Shown here in pieces: positions 9,110 to 17,814 of a DNA stretch of 64,000 nucleotides. Numbering within the stretch: position 1 is the stretch's first letter; each line of letters begins with the position of its first letter. A program made the translations under genes and the position numbers. Below the pieces are notes generated by a model. It ran no database searches. It had not been told where the DNA came from and saw only the letters and a list, made by a program, of their open reading frames with translations. Source of the stretch: Rhodovulum strictum (GTDB taxonomy: Bacteria > Pseudomonadota > Alphaproteobacteria > Rhodobacterales > Rhodobacteraceae); contig NZ_WJPO01000009.1 in NCBI RefSeq assembly GCF_009649175.1, forward strand, positions 41,118 through 105,117, in the 5' to 3' direction.

Positions 9110-9119
9110 CCCCTTCCAC

Positions 9120-9196
9120 GCGCTGGTAGCTCAGTTGGATAGAGTACTTGACTACGAATCAAGGGGTCGGGGGTTCGAATCCTCCCCAGCGCGCCA
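9120..9196 (+). tRNA. tRNA-Arg (anticodon ACG)
   Basis: 77 bases with encoded CCA. The acceptor stem GCGCTGG pairs with CCAGCGC, followed by discriminator G and CCA. The D-arm is TAGCTCAGTTGGATAGAG; the anticodon stem CTTGA/TCAAG encloses loop CTACGAA, giving anticodon ACG; the T-arm holds GGTTCGAATCC. An integrase fragment begins 21 bases downstream, as at used attachment sites. Confidence 0.97.
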
Positions 9197-9217
9197 CCTC
9201 TCCCGCAATGAGCTGAT

Positions 9218-9410
9218 TTAGCGGCGCTTTTTTGTGGCGTTTGCACTTTGCGCGGGGGAGTTTGCAACGTTCTGTTCCTGTTCCTCCCCCATCACGGCCG
9301 CCTGGCGCTGAGTCGCGCGCGTGCAGTGCTCGGCCTCCTCCAGAGTGACGTGGCCCGTCCAGACGGCGATCTGGTGGGGCGTGGCGCCCGCCTCGGCCAG
9401 CGCACCACCT
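9218..9410 (-). pseudogene. Tyrosine recombinase (integrase) C-terminal remnant
   Basis: The minus-strand translation contains ALAEAGATPHQIAVWTGHVT and LEEAEHCTRATQRQAAVMGE. This is the end of the phage/ICE integrase catalytic domain, where families read (R)xLAEAGxTxHxIxxxTGHxTLxExExYTRAA. The catalytic Tyr is Cys here (codon TGC), and upstream of about 9410 homology ends without the Arg/Lys/His boxes, so it is a non-functional stump. It reads toward the 3' end of tRNA-Arg, the usual position of an integrase beside its attachment site. Nothing else recognisable lies between it and the cytochrome leader (to ~9640). Confidence 0.65.
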
Positions 9411-9643
9411 CTCCCTACCCAATTCTTGGCCCGGCAACCTGCTGATCCGAATCGGGGCAACCCGTTCATCCGGCCCGATTTTCTGCTCCTGACGCTCTGC
9501 GGGCGGCCTGGCACCCCTGCCTGAACCGGTTTCAAGCCCTCACAACGCCCCGGGGCCGCGTATCAGCGTCGCAGGGGGGCCGACTCTGGATGCCATTGGC
9601 GTCGGGGCGCGCTATTGTCCCGCGTGGTCGGCGGCGCTGCGCT

Positions 9644-9671
9644 GTCCCGAGGGGAAAGGCCCCTTCGGGAC
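9644..9671 (+). other. Stem-loop in the cytochrome leader region
   Basis: GTCCCGAGGGG (9644-9654) pairs with CCCC plus TCGGGAC (660-663 and 665-671), with one bulged T and a five-base loop. It lies about 120 bases before the cytochrome start. There is no T-run, so it is more likely a leader structure than a terminator. Confidence 0.45.
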
Positions 9672-9792
9672 GGGCTGATGCTTCATGGCCTGCGCGGGCG
9701 GTATCTGGGGCCCCCGCCGGAACCCTCAGGAGGACGTCCTGCCGTGGGGCGTGTGTGCTGCGCCCGGGCAGCGGACAGAAAAAGGATGGAAG

Positions 9793-11178
9793 ATGGCCAA
9801 TAACTCTCAAAACCTGATCCGGCTGATCGTTGCCGCTCCGGCGATCGGTCTTGCGATCGTCGCCGTGAACTACAGCTCTGCCCCGCCGCCCGCCCCGGCC
9901 CCCGCCGTCGAGGCTCCGGCCGAGGACGCGGTCGTCGAGGACGCGATCGCCGAAGAGGCCGTTGCCGAGGAAGTGACCGAGGAAGAAGCCGCCGAGGACG
10001 CCGCCGAAGAGGCGCCGGCCGAGGAAGAGGTCACTGAAGAAGCCGCTGCGGAAGAAGTCGTCGCGGAAGAGGCTGCCGAAGCGGTCGCCGAGGAAGCCGT
10101 CGAAGAGGCTGCCGCGGAAGAAGAAGTTGCGGAAGAGGCCGTTGAGGAGGAAGCCGTCGAGGACGTTGCCGAGGAAGCCGCCGTCGAGGCGCCCGCGGTC
10201 GACACGCCGGAAGCCGTCGCCTCTGCCATGAGCCTGGCCGAGCAGGCCGCTGCGCTGGCCGCGGAGTATTCCGACCTTGCCGCCCGCGCCGCGGCGCTTG
10301 CCGGCCTGTCCGCCGCCATCGTCGAGGCACCGGCGGAAGAAGCGGTCGCCGAGGAAGTGACCGAAGAGGCCGCGGAAGAAGCGGCTGCCGAGGAAGTGAC
10401 CGAAGAAGCCGCGGAAGAAGCGGTCGCCGAGGAAGTGACCGAGGAAGCCGCGGAAGAAGCGGTCGCCGAGGAAGTGACCGAAGAAGCCGCGGAAGAAGCG
10501 GTCGCCGAGGAAGTGACCGAGGAAGCCGCGGAAGAAGCGGTCGCCGAGGAAGCGACCGAAGAAGCTGCGGAAGAGGCGGTAGCCGAGGAAGTGACCGAAG
10601 AAGCCGCGGAAGAAGCGGTCGCCGAGGAAGTGACCGAAGAAGCTGCGGAAGAAGCGGTTGCCGAGGAAGCGACCGAGGAAGCTGCGGAAGAGGCGCCCGC
10701 CGAGGAAGTGACCGAGGAAGCTGCGGAAGAGGCGGCGGCCGAGGAAGTGACCGAAGAAGCCGCGGAAGAAGCTGCGGCCGAGGAAGCTGCCCCCGCCGTC
10801 ATGGCCGTGGCCTTCAGCGGCGATCCGGCCGCGGGCGAGGCGGCGTTCCGTCAGTGCACCACCTGCCACACGGTCACCAACCCGGCGGGCGAAATGCTGG
10901 CGGGCCGTGGCCTGGCGGTTGGTCCGAACCTCTACGGTGTTGCAGGCCGTCCGGCCGGCGAGGTCGAGGGCTTCAAATACTCGGCTTCCATGGCGGCGGC
11001 CGGGGCTGCGGGTCTTGTCTGGACCGAGGACCAGTTCGTGAGCTATGCGGGCAACCCGACCGCGTTCCTGCGCGAATACCTTGCCGATCCCCGCGCGCGT
11101 GGTGCCATGACCCACCAGGTCCGCCGCGAGCAGGAATCCTTTGACGTCTACGCCTATCTCGCCACGCTGGCGCAATAA
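9793..11178 (+). CDS. Membrane-anchored c-type cytochrome with giant Ala/Glu repeat linker
   Basis: 461 residues. An uncleaved hydrophobic anchor (about residues 8-27, LIRLIVAAPAIGLAIVAVNY) is followed by an acidic Ala/Glu/Val/Thr-rich linker to about residue 335, interrupted at ~140-180 by a different Ala-rich helix (SLAEQAAALAAEYSDLAARA). The C-terminal ~120 residues are a class I cytochrome c of the c2/c550 kind: haem motif CTTCH (C355, C358, H359), VGPNLYGVAGRPAG, EGFKYSASM and probable axial Met439 in ARGAMTHQV. By analogy with the anchored cytochrome cy it should shuttle electrons between periplasmic-side complexes (bc1, oxidases, reaction centre) while tethered; that role is inference. 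Ribosome site AAAGGATGG. An unusually strong terminator follows. Confidence 0.88.
   Translation: MANNSQNLIRLIVAAPAIGLAIVAVNYSSAPPPAPAPAVEAPAEDAVVEDAIAEEAVAEEVTEEEAAEDAAEEAPAEEEVTEEAAAEEVVAEEAAEAVAEEAVEEAAAEEEVAEEAVEEEAVEDVAEEAAVEAPAVDTPEAVASAMSLAEQAAALAAEYSDLAARAAALAGLSAAIVEAPAEEAVAEEVTEEAAEEAAAEEVTEEAAEEAVAEEVTEEAAEEAVAEEVTEEAAEEAVAEEVTEEAAEEAVAEEATEEAAEEAVAEEVTEEAAEEAVAEEVTEEAAEEAVAEEATEEAAEEAPAEEVTEEAAEEAAAEEVTEEAAEEAAAEEAAPAVMAVAFSGDPAAGEAAFRQCTTCHTVTNPAGEMLAGRGLAVGPNLYGVAGRPAGEVEGFKYSASMAAAGAAGLVWTEDQFVSYAGNPTAFLREYLADPRARGAMTHQVRREQESFDVYAYLATLAQ
10342..10770 (+). repeat. Tandem 39-bp repeat, 11 copies, inside the cytochrome gene
   Basis: Eleven consecutive in-frame 39-base units encode the 13-residue unit A-(V/A/P)-AEE-(V/A)-TEEAAEE (residues 184-326). 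Copies differ mainly at synonymous third positions (GAA/GAG, GCC/GCG) and at the second and sixth residues. A looser version of the same composition precedes it (about 9910-10200). Confidence 0.95.
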
Positions 11179-11220
11179 GGCCCATCCGGCCCGCGTGGCC
11201 TGGACGTCCTGAACAAGAAG

Positions 11221-11252
11221 CCCCGTCCCGGCCACGCGCCGGGGCGGGGTTT
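11221..11252. terminator. Bidirectional rho-independent-type terminator
   Basis: A 12-bp stem (11221-11232 with 11238-11249, one T-G pair) with five-base loop, followed by TTTAT on the plus strand and a T-rich flank on the minus strand. It lies between the convergent cytochrome gene and cbbO. Confidence 0.8.
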
Positions 11253-13542
11253 ATCTTGTCAGACCGGCGTAAAGCATCGGCAGCCGTTCGGGCAGGCGCT
11301 CGACATTTTCCAGAACCAGATAGTTCCGCTGCCCGAAGATCTGCGCCACATACTGATCGGCGCGCGGATCGAGCGTCAGGCAGAACGGGATAACGCCCAT
11401 CCGCGCCACCTCCTGCACCGCGGCGCGGGCGTCCTGGCGCAGGTATTGCGGATCGCGCGCGTCGATATCGGCAGGCGCCCCGTCGGTGATGACCAGCATC
11501 AGCTTCTTGTTCGCCGCCACCCGGTTCAGATGCGCCCCGGCATGGCGGATCGCGGCGCCCATGCGGGTGGAAAGCCGCCCCTCCATCCCGGCAAGGCGGG
11601 CCTTGGGCAGATCGCCCCAAGGTTGGTCGAAATCCTTGTAGCGCAGGTAGAAGACATTGTGCCGCCCGTCCGAACAGAAGCCGTGCAGCGCAAAGGCATC
11701 GCCGACCTTGTGGATCGCCTCGGACAGCAGGACGGTGGCGGCGCGGGTCAGGTCCAGAACGGTCTGATCCTGCCCCGCCACCTTGTCATTGGTAGATTCC
11801 GACAGATCCAGTAGCGTCATCACCGCAATGTCGCGGACCTTGCGCACGGATCGCATCATCACCCGCGGATCGGGCTGCTGGCCCATGCGGATATCGACCA
11901 TCGCCTGCAAGGCGGCGTTGATGTCCAGTTCGTCCCCGTCCTCGAGCTTGCGGATGCGCTGTACGCCCTGCGGCTGCATCGCGTCCAGCAGGTGGCGCAT
12001 GCGCTGGGTCAGCTTGCGGTTCTCGGTCAGGATCGCGTCGATCTCGGCCGGATCGCCCAGCCGCGGGCGCTTTTCCAGCACGGTCGCCCAGGCCGGGCGG
12101 GCCATCTGGATCTGATAATCGAACTCGTCATAGAAGACCGGGGGCGCGACCGGCTCCTTGCCTTCCTTCTCGTTGAAGGAAATGCCGTTATCGTCGAACA
12201 ATTCGTTCTCGGCGACCCAGATTTCCTGTGCATCCTCGCCCGCGGTCTCGACCTCGACCTCGTTCACCATCTCCATCAGCGAGACATATTTGCGAACCTG
12301 TTCCGGGGCCTGCGCAAATCCCTTGTCCCAGTCGATTTCTTCGAATTCCCAGACATAGCGGTTGTCGTCGCGATAGGGCGCACCCTGAACGTCGCGATAC
12401 GCGGAATAGGGCCGGTCGCGCAGCCGATGGGCAAGCTCCAGCCCCAGATCGCGGGACATGCTAGAATCCGACAGTTCGGCCCCGGCGATCCGCTCCCGCG
12501 CCCAGAGTGCCAGCGGATCCTCGGTCGGCCAGTCTGGAGCCAGCAGGGCCAGCGCGATCCGGTCGAACTGCGCGCCCATCGACCCGTCATCCGTGGGCGC
12601 GTGGAACCGCCGCCACAGATCGCGCAGGCGGGGAAAGCGCGCGATGGCCAGCGTTTCCACCCGCGCATCCTCGATCAGCCCGATGCACGCCTGTTGCAGC
12701 GCGTTCAGACCATCCCCCGGGATCGCGGCCGTGGTCGCAACCACATGGGCGGCGGCATGCGCGGCGGCAGCGCGATAGAGATCGAGCCCCGGCACGCCCC
12801 GCCAGTCGTCATAGGCATCCGGCAGGTGCAGGAACCAGTCCGCGATGAAGGGGCGCACGCCTTCGCGGCTTTCGAAATCGCCCGCGGTGGGGCGCATCAG
12901 GAAATCCCGGCCCCAGAGCGCGCGCAGATACATCCCGATCCGGCGATGGATATCGACGAACAGCGTGCCTTTGCGTTCCTTTTGCAGCACGGCCTGCGAT
13001 TCCGCGCTTTCCAGCCCGAAATAGCGCGTCAGTTCCTCGAAATCCGTGCGATGCGCCTGCGCGCCCCAATTGGCCCAGCGCCTGAGCCCGCCCAGCGTCA
13101 GCACATCCAGCAATTCCTCCAGATGCTCCAGCATGGGCCTCAGGCCGCGCGGGGCCTGGGCCAGAAGCTGGTTCAGCAATTGCAGATAGGCGCGAAACAG
13201 ATCCGGGTCGGACAGCCGGCGCGATGCGACGGGCGCGGTCGCGATCACCCGCTCGATCACTGCCCCCGAGGTGCGCGAGGCAAAGCCCAGCAGCGTCTGG
13301 GCGAAATCGGGGATCACATCCTCGCCCAGATCGCGGGCAAGCGTCGGGGCCACCTCGATCCAGGTGCGCACGATATGATCGCCGCGCCCCATATGGCCCA
13401 GCGCGACCGCGCCCTTCAGCCAGTTGTCCAGCCCCCGCGGCGACAGCACCCGGATCGCATCGGGCCAGCACTGGTCGAGGATCGCGTGCTGGGCCTCGTC
13501 CAGTTCGGCGGTCAGCTCGGCGAAATCGGCGAGCGTGGCCAT
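11251..13542 (-). CDS. cbbO: RuBisCO activation protein CbbO (VWA domain)
   Basis: 763 residues. CbbO is the adaptor half of the CbbQO RuBisCO activase; the CbbQ hexamer hydrolyses ATP while the VWA domain contacts RuBisCO. The long N-terminal alpha-helical part carries family segments such as RRIGMYLRALWGRDFLMRPT. The C-terminal von Willebrand A domain has the MIDAS start TLLDLSESTND (D579, S581, S583), a later threonine candidate in RLSTRMGAAIRHAG and VITDGAPADID. It is the last gene of cbbLSQO, 3 bases after cbbQ, and ends in the shared terminator. Confidence 0.94.
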   Translation of the reverse strand: MATLADFAELTAELDEAQHAILDQCWPDAIRVLSPRGLDNWLKGAVALGHMGRGDHIVRTWIEVAPTLARDLGEDVIPDFAQTLLGFASRTSGAVIERVIATAPVASRRLSDPDLFRAYLQLLNQLLAQAPRGLRPMLEHLEELLDVLTLGGLRRWANWGAQAHRTDFEELTRYFGLESAESQAVLQKERKGTLFVDIHRRIGMYLRALWGRDFLMRPTAGDFESREGVRPFIADWFLHLPDAYDDWRGVPGLDLYRAAAAHAAAHVVATTAAIPGDGLNALQQACIGLIEDARVETLAIARFPRLRDLWRRFHAPTDDGSMGAQFDRIALALLAPDWPTEDPLALWARERIAGAELSDSSMSRDLGLELAHRLRDRPYSAYRDVQGAPYRDDNRYVWEFEEIDWDKGFAQAPEQVRKYVSLMEMVNEVEVETAGEDAQEIWVAENELFDDNGISFNEKEGKEPVAPPVFYDEFDYQIQMARPAWATVLEKRPRLGDPAEIDAILTENRKLTQRMRHLLDAMQPQGVQRIRKLEDGDELDINAALQAMVDIRMGQQPDPRVMMRSVRKVRDIAVMTLLDLSESTNDKVAGQDQTVLDLTRAATVLLSEAIHKVGDAFALHGFCSDGRHNVFYLRYKDFDQPWGDLPKARLAGMEGRLSTRMGAAIRHAGAHLNRVAANKKLMLVITDGAPADIDARDPQYLRQDARAAVQEVARMGVIPFCLTLDPRADQYVAQIFGQRNYLVLENVERLPERLPMLYAGLTR

Positions 13543-13545
13543 GGT

Positions 13546-14349
13546 CTAGAAATAGGTGGTGACGGCCGCGTCCAGCGCGTCGCGCATGTCCGGGTCGTCG
13601 GTGATGGGGCGCACCAGCGCCATCTGGCAGGCGGCGACAGCAGGAATGCCCTGCGCCATCAGCGACCCGGCATGGATCAGCATCCGCGTGGAAATGCCTT
13701 CGTCCAGCCCGTGCCCCTTGAGGTTGCGCGCACGTTCCGCGATCGACACCAGCTTGTCGGCGTCCTTCGGGTCCACGCCTGCCTCATGGGCGACGATCTC
13801 GACCTCCACGGCATGGTCGGGATAGTTGAAATCCAGCGCGCCGAAGCGTTGCTTGGTGGATTGCTTCAGATCCTTCATCAGGCTCTGATAGCCCGGGTTG
13901 TAACTGATGACGAGGTGGAAATCCGGATGCGCGCGCAGCAATTCCCCTTTCTTCTCAAGGGGAAGCACGCGGCGATTGTCGGTCAGCGGGTGGATCACTA
14001 CGGTCGTGTCCTGGCGGGCCTCGACGATCTCGTCGAGGTAACAGATCGCCCCGTGCCGCGCCGCGAAGGTCAGCGGCCCGTCCTGCCAGCGCGTGCCATC
14101 GGCATCCAGCAGGAACCGGCCCACGATGTCGGAGGCGGTCATGTCCTCGTTGCAGGCCACCGTGACCAGCGGCTTGCCCAGCTTCCAGGCCATGTGCTCG
14201 ACAAAGCGGGTCTTGCCGCAGCCTGTCGGGCCTTTCAGCATCACCGGCATCCTGGCGGCATAGGCCGCCTGAAACATCGTGACCTCGTTCGCGACGGGGC
14301 GGTAATAGGGCTCGGCCGCCACGCGGTATTGCTCGATCATCTCGTTCAT
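13546..14349 (-). CDS. cbbQ: RuBisCO activase AAA+ ATPase CbbQ
   Basis: 267 residues, MoxR-type AAA+ ATPase of the CbbQ/NirQ/NorQ family. Walker A GPTGCGKT (40-47), Walker B AICYLDEI (101-108), sensor region VISYNPGY and the later STRMLIHAG arginine region. Directly downstream of cbbS and upstream of cbbO, which fixes the assignment as CbbQ rather than NirQ/NorQ. It removes inhibitory sugar phosphates from RuBisCO together with CbbO. Confidence 0.96.
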   Translation of the reverse strand: MNEMIEQYRVAAEPYYRPVANEVTMFQAAYAARMPVMLKGPTGCGKTRFVEHMAWKLGKPLVTVACNEDMTASDIVGRFLLDADGTRWQDGPLTFAARHGAICYLDEIVEARQDTTVVIHPLTDNRRVLPLEKKGELLRAHPDFHLVISYNPGYQSLMKDLKQSTKQRFGALDFNYPDHAVEVEIVAHEAGVDPKDADKLVSIAERARNLKGHGLDEGISTRMLIHAGSLMAQGIPAVAACQMALVRPITDDPDMRDALDAAVTTYF

Positions 14350-14402
14350 TCTCGCCTCCGCTCGGGGTGCCCGCCGCGCAGATCACGCGGCGGGCAGATG
14401 TC

Positions 14403-14759
14403 TCAGACCGGGGTGCCGCGATAGACCACCATGTTCGCGCCCTGGCTCTGGCTGAAATTGTTGTAGCCGATCAGGCGGACATGGTTGTCCGGGTTCGCCT
14501 CGTGACAGGCCTTCAGTTCGGCCAGGATCACGTCGACATCGGTTTCCCCGAACATCGGCAGCTTCCACATGTACCAGAAATTCGACATCGCATATTCCGG
14601 CTCGGTGTGTTCGATGGCCGGGTTCCAGCCATGTTTCACGATCCATTCCACCTGCTTGCGAATCTGCGCGTCATCCATCGGCGGCAGATAGGAAAAGGTG
14701 CCCATCTTGCGGCTTGCGGGATCCGACAGCCGCGAATTGTAGTCCTGAACCTTGCTCAT
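14403..14759 (-). CDS. cbbS: RuBisCO small subunit, form I (green-type)
   Basis: 118 residues. Recognisable motifs are [40 protein letters not shown] and [20 protein letters not shown]. Length and sequence match the form IA (green) type, without the C-terminal extension of red-type subunits. 21 bases after cbbL. Confidence 0.97.
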   Translation of the reverse strand: MSKVQDYNSRLSDPASRKMGTFSYLPPMDDAQIRKQVEWIVKHGWNPAIEHTEPEYAMSNFWYMWKLPMFGETDVDVILAELKACHEANPDNHVRLIGYNNFSQSQGANMVVYRGTPV

Positions 14760-14780
14760 ATTCTCTCTCCCTCTGGGCGA

Positions 14781-16202
14781 TCAGCGGTGCTGGGTGTCCA
14801 GCTTGTCCACGGTGTCGAACTCGAACTTGATCTCCTTCCACGTTTCCATGGCGATCTTCAGTTCGGGGCTGTGCTGGGCGGCGGCGATCAGGATGTCCTT
14901 GCCCTCCTTCTCGATCTCGCGGCCCTCGTTGCGCGCCTGCACGCAGGCTTCCAGCGCCACCCGGTTGGCCGCGGCACCCGCCGCGTTGCCCCAAGGGTGG
15001 CCCAGCGTGCCGCCGCCGAATTGCAGCACCGAGTCGTTGCCGAAGATCGAGACCAGCGCCGGCATGTGCCAGACATGGATCCCGCCCGAGGCCACCGGGA
15101 ACAGGCCCGGCATCCCGCCCCAGTCCTGATCGAAGAAGATCCCGCGCGAGCGGTCTTCCTTGATGTATCGGTCGCGCATCAGGTCGATCCAGCCCAGCGT
15201 CGCCTCGCGGTCGCCTTCCAGCTTGCCGACGACGGTGCCCGAATGCAGGTGGTCGCCACCCAGCAGGCGCAGCAGTTTCGTCAGCACGCGGAAGTTGATG
15301 CCGTGGTTCGGGTTGCGGTCCATCACCGCATGCATGGCGCGGTGAACGTGCAGCAGCAGCCCGTTGTCCCGGCACCATTTCGACAGCGAGTTATGCGCCG
15401 CCCATCCGATTGTCAGGTAATCCGACATGATGATCGGCGTGCCGATCTCCTTGGCGTATTCGGCGCGCTTGAACATCTCTTCCACGGTCGGCGCGGTCAC
15501 GTTCATGTAGTGACCCTTGCGCTCGCCGGTCTCGATCTCGGCCTTCTCGATGGCTTCCTGGCAGAAATCGAAGCGGTCGCGCCAGCGCATGAAGGGCTGG
15601 CTGTTCACATTCTCGTCGTCCTTGGTGAAGTCGAGACCGCCGCGAAGGCATTCATAGACCGCGCGGCCGTAATTCTTGGCCGACAGGCCCAGTTTCGGCT
15701 TGATCGTGCAGCCCAGCAGCGGGCGGCCATACTTGTCCAGCTTGTCGCGCTCGACCTGGATGCCGTGGGGCGGGCCGAAGCAGGTCATCACGAACCACAA
15801 CGGGAAGCGCACGTCCTCAAGTCGCAGTGAGCGCACCGCCTTGAAGCCGAACACGTTGCCCACGATCGAGGTGAACACGTTGACGACCGAGCCTTCCTCG
15901 AACAGGTCCATCGGGTAGGCGATGAAGGCGTAGAACGCATCATCCGAACCGGGCACATCCTCGATCGCGTAGGCGCGGCCCTTGTAATAGTCCAGATCGG
16001 TCAGAAGGTCGGTCCAGACCGTCGTCCAGGTGCCGGTCGAGCTTTCGGCCGCGACCGCAGCGGCGGCTTCCTCGCGGTCCACGCCGGGCTGCGGGATCAC
16101 CTTGAACACGGCCAGAACGTCGCTGTCCTTCACCTTGTAATCGGGTTCCCAATAGGTCGACCGGTATTCCTTCACACCGGCATCGTATTTCTTGGCAGAC
16201 AT
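14781..16202 (-). CDS. cbbL: RuBisCO large subunit, form I (IA-type)
   Basis: 473 residues. Carboxylates ribulose-1,5-bisphosphate in the Calvin cycle. All catalytic elements are intact: carbamylated lysine and metal ligands in [17 protein letters not shown] (K194, D196, E197), His287 in [14 protein letters not shown], loop 6 [12 protein letters not shown] (K327) and the phosphate-binding [12 protein letters not shown]-terminus [13 protein letters not shown] is of the proteobacterial form IA kind. The linked cbbQ and cbbO place it in the non-carboxysomal IAq arrangement. A strong ribosome site (GGAGGAGG) precedes the ATG. Expression is expected to be controlled by the divergent CbbR. Confidence 0.98.
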   Translation of the reverse strand: MSAKKYDAGVKEYRSTYWEPDYKVKDSDVLAVFKVIPQPGVDREEAAAAVAAESSTGTWTTVWTDLLTDLDYYKGRAYAIEDVPGSDDAFYAFIAYPMDLFEEGSVVNVFTSIVGNVFGFKAVRSLRLEDVRFPLWFVMTCFGPPHGIQVERDKLDKYGRPLLGCTIKPKLGLSAKNYGRAVYECLRGGLDFTKDDENVNSQPFMRWRDRFDFCQEAIEKAEIETGERKGHYMNVTAPTVEEMFKRAEYAKEIGTPIIMSDYLTIGWAAHNSLSKWCRDNGLLLHVHRAMHAVMDRNPNHGINFRVLTKLLRLLGGDHLHSGTVVGKLEGDREATLGWIDLMRDRYIKEDRSRGIFFDQDWGGMPGLFPVASGGIHVWHMPALVSIFGNDSVLQFGGGTLGHPWGNAAGAAANRVALEACVQARNEGREIEKEGKDILIAAAQHSPELKIAMETWKEIKFEFDTVDKLDTQHR

Positions 16203-16274
16203 GGTGCCTCCTCCGCGAATGATCCGTCATCGCCCGATCCGAGTCGGGTCGCGGGCACTATGGCGGCTTGTGTC

Positions 16275-16308
16275 ATTATGGAAAAATGAATAGTTCTTAT
16301 TTCCAGAA
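16275..16308. promoter_or_regulatory. CbbR operator region (two T-N11-A dyads)
   Basis: The 126-bp cbbL-cbbR intergenic region carries ATT-N11-AAT at 16275-16291 and TT-N11-AA at 16294-16308 (core TTCT-N7-AGAA), the classical LysR-family T-N11-A dyad. This AT-rich patch stands out in otherwise GC-rich DNA and lies 70-110 bases from the cbbL start and 20-55 bases from cbbR, suitable for both cbb activation and cbbR autoregulation. Confidence 0.75.
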
Positions 16309-16328
16309 TAGACGAAAGATTATGATCC

Positions 16329-17282
16329 ATGCCCGTCACCATCCGCCAGTTCCGCGTCTTCCAGTCCGTCGCCCGGCATGAAAGCTACACCCGCGCCGCC
16401 GAGGAACTGAACCTGACCCAGCCCGCCGTCTTCGCCCAGGTCCGCCAGCTCGAGGACCGGCTGGGCATGGTGCTGCTCGACCGGGTGGGCAAGCGGATGT
16501 TCCTGACCGATGCCGGCCGCGTCGTGCTGGAGGGCGCGCGCGAGACGCTCGAAGGGCTGGAGCGGATGAAGATGCGGCTGGCCGACATGCGCGGGCTGCG
16601 CGAGGGGCGGCTGCGGCTCGCTATCGTGTCCACCGCGCAGTATTTCATGCCCCGGCTGCTGGGCGATTTCTGCACCCGAAATCCCGGCATCGAGGTCGCA
16701 CTGACCGTGACCAACCGCCAGGCGATCCTCGACCGGCTGGGGGCCAGCGAGGACGATCTGTGCGTGCTGGGCACCGTGCCCGACGGGCTGGACGTGATCG
16801 CCACCGCGATTGCCGACAACCCCATCGTCGCGATCGCGCGCTACGATCACCCGCTGGTCGGTGAACGCAACATCGCGCCCGAACGGCTGGCGCTGGAACC
16901 CTTCATCCTGCGCGAAGCGGGCTCGGGCACGCGGCTTGCCGCCGAACGCTTCTTCCGCGCCCGCGGGCTGACACTGCCGATGCGGATGGAACTGGGCTCG
17001 AACGAGGCGATCAAGCAGGCGGTGATCGGCGGGCTGGGGCTGGCGATGCTCTCGCGCGACACGCTCGCGCTGGAGGGTCAGACCGGCGTTCTACAGGTGC
17101 TGGATCTGGCCGGTTTCCCGCTGATGCGGCAATGGCAGGTCGCCTATCCGCGCGGCAAGCACCTGTCGGTCGCGGCCGAGGCGTTCATGGATCATCTTGT
17201 CACCCATGCCCGCGCCGCGGTCGAGGCCGGCCCCGAACTGCCCCCCGCGCTGCCGGCAAAGATGGGCGGGAAGGTCGCCTGA
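16329..17282 (+). CDS. cbbR: LysR-type RuBisCO operon regulator CbbR
   Basis: 317 residues. N-terminal winged HTH (VTIRQFRVFQSVARHESYTR AAEELNLTQPAVFAQVRQLE split over residues 3-43) followed by the periplasmic-binding-like effector domain with MRLADMRGLREGRLRLAIV, VTNRQAILDRL and the late GGLGLAMLSRDTL. CbbR proteins sense metabolites such as RuBP or NADPH and activate the divergent cbb operon. The position and operators make the assignment firm. Confidence 0.95.
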   Translation: MPVTIRQFRVFQSVARHESYTRAAEELNLTQPAVFAQVRQLEDRLGMVLLDRVGKRMFLTDAGRVVLEGARETLEGLERMKMRLADMRGLREGRLRLAIVSTAQYFMPRLLGDFCTRNPGIEVALTVTNRQAILDRLGASEDDLCVLGTVPDGLDVIATAIADNPIVAIARYDHPLVGERNIAPERLALEPFILREAGSGTRLAAERFFRARGLTLPMRMELGSNEAIKQAVIGGLGLAMLSRDTLALEGQTGVLQVLDLAGFPLMRQWQVAYPRGKHLSVAAEAFMDHLVTHARAAVEAGPELPPALPAKMGGKVA

Positions 17283-17308
17283 ACCGGCGCCGGGGTCTTC
17301 CGCGCTCC

Positions 17309-17743
17309 CTAGTCCAGCGCAGTCACGCTGCGCGTGGAGTAATCGACCGACCAGCGCTGCGCGAGGCTGGGGCAGCAATGCGGATCGTCGGGGCCGGGCA
17401 TCGAGGTGGTCAGTTCCATCCGCTCGGCGTGAAAGACCGGATCGCGCGGCTCGGCGCCGAACAGCCCCTCGACCGGGCCAGCAAAGCGCAGGCCGGCCGC
17501 ATCCCGCGCGTAAAGCCCGGCATGGATCGTGAAGCCGCTGGCCGAACCCGGGATATGGGCATAAAGCACGGCCAAGGCGCGCATCGCCTCGGCCGGATCG
17601 GCATTGTCGGGCAGCCAGTAGCTGCCCAGCGTCTCGCCCCCCGGCGAAAGGTCGCGCGCCAGTGCGGCGTCCAGATCGCCCCAGTCCTGGGACAGTGCCG
17701 GGCTTGCGGCCGCGAGAACACAGCAAAGAAACAGGGACTTCAT
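17309..17743 (-). CDS. Secreted protein of unknown function
   Basis: 144 residues. A clear Sec signal peptide (MKSLFLCCVLAAASPALSQ, probable cleavage after SPALS or ALSQ) is followed by a ~125-residue globular part, YWLPDNADPAEAMRALAVLY being the most helical stretch, and a C-terminal PHCCPSLAQRWSVD with a vicinal Cys pair. I do not recognise a family. It is a lone gene convergent with cbbR and divergent from the DUF1989 gene. Confidence 0.65.
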   Translation of the reverse strand: MKSLFLCCVLAAASPALSQDWGDLDAALARDLSPGGETLGSYWLPDNADPAEAMRALAVLYAHIPGSASGFTIHAGLYARDAAGLRFAGPVEGLFGAEPRDPVFHAERMELTTSMPGPDDPHCCPSLAQRWSVDYSTRSVTALD

Positions 17744-17814
17744 GCGCGCGCTCCTTCGATGCTAAGAGCGTGTTGTCTTGTCCGCGTCCTGTCAAGCGTC
17801 GTCCCGGAGGCCTA

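Noticed and set aside
10342..10770. Tandem 39-bp repeats considered as a CRISPR array
   Set aside because: Units are contiguous without spacers, in frame and coding.
9870..10802. 310-residue Ala/Ser/Thr-rich open frame antisense to the cytochrome repeat
   Set aside because: It is the mirror image of the Ala/Glu tandem repeat; low complexity, no start signals, and the plus strand encodes a real cytochrome.
11992..14424. 810-residue frame antisense to cbbO/cbbQ
   Set aside because: Antisense shadow over two well-identified genes.
17744..17814. TTGACA on the minus strand as a promoter for the secreted protein gene
   Set aside because: No acceptable -10 element at 16-19 bases.
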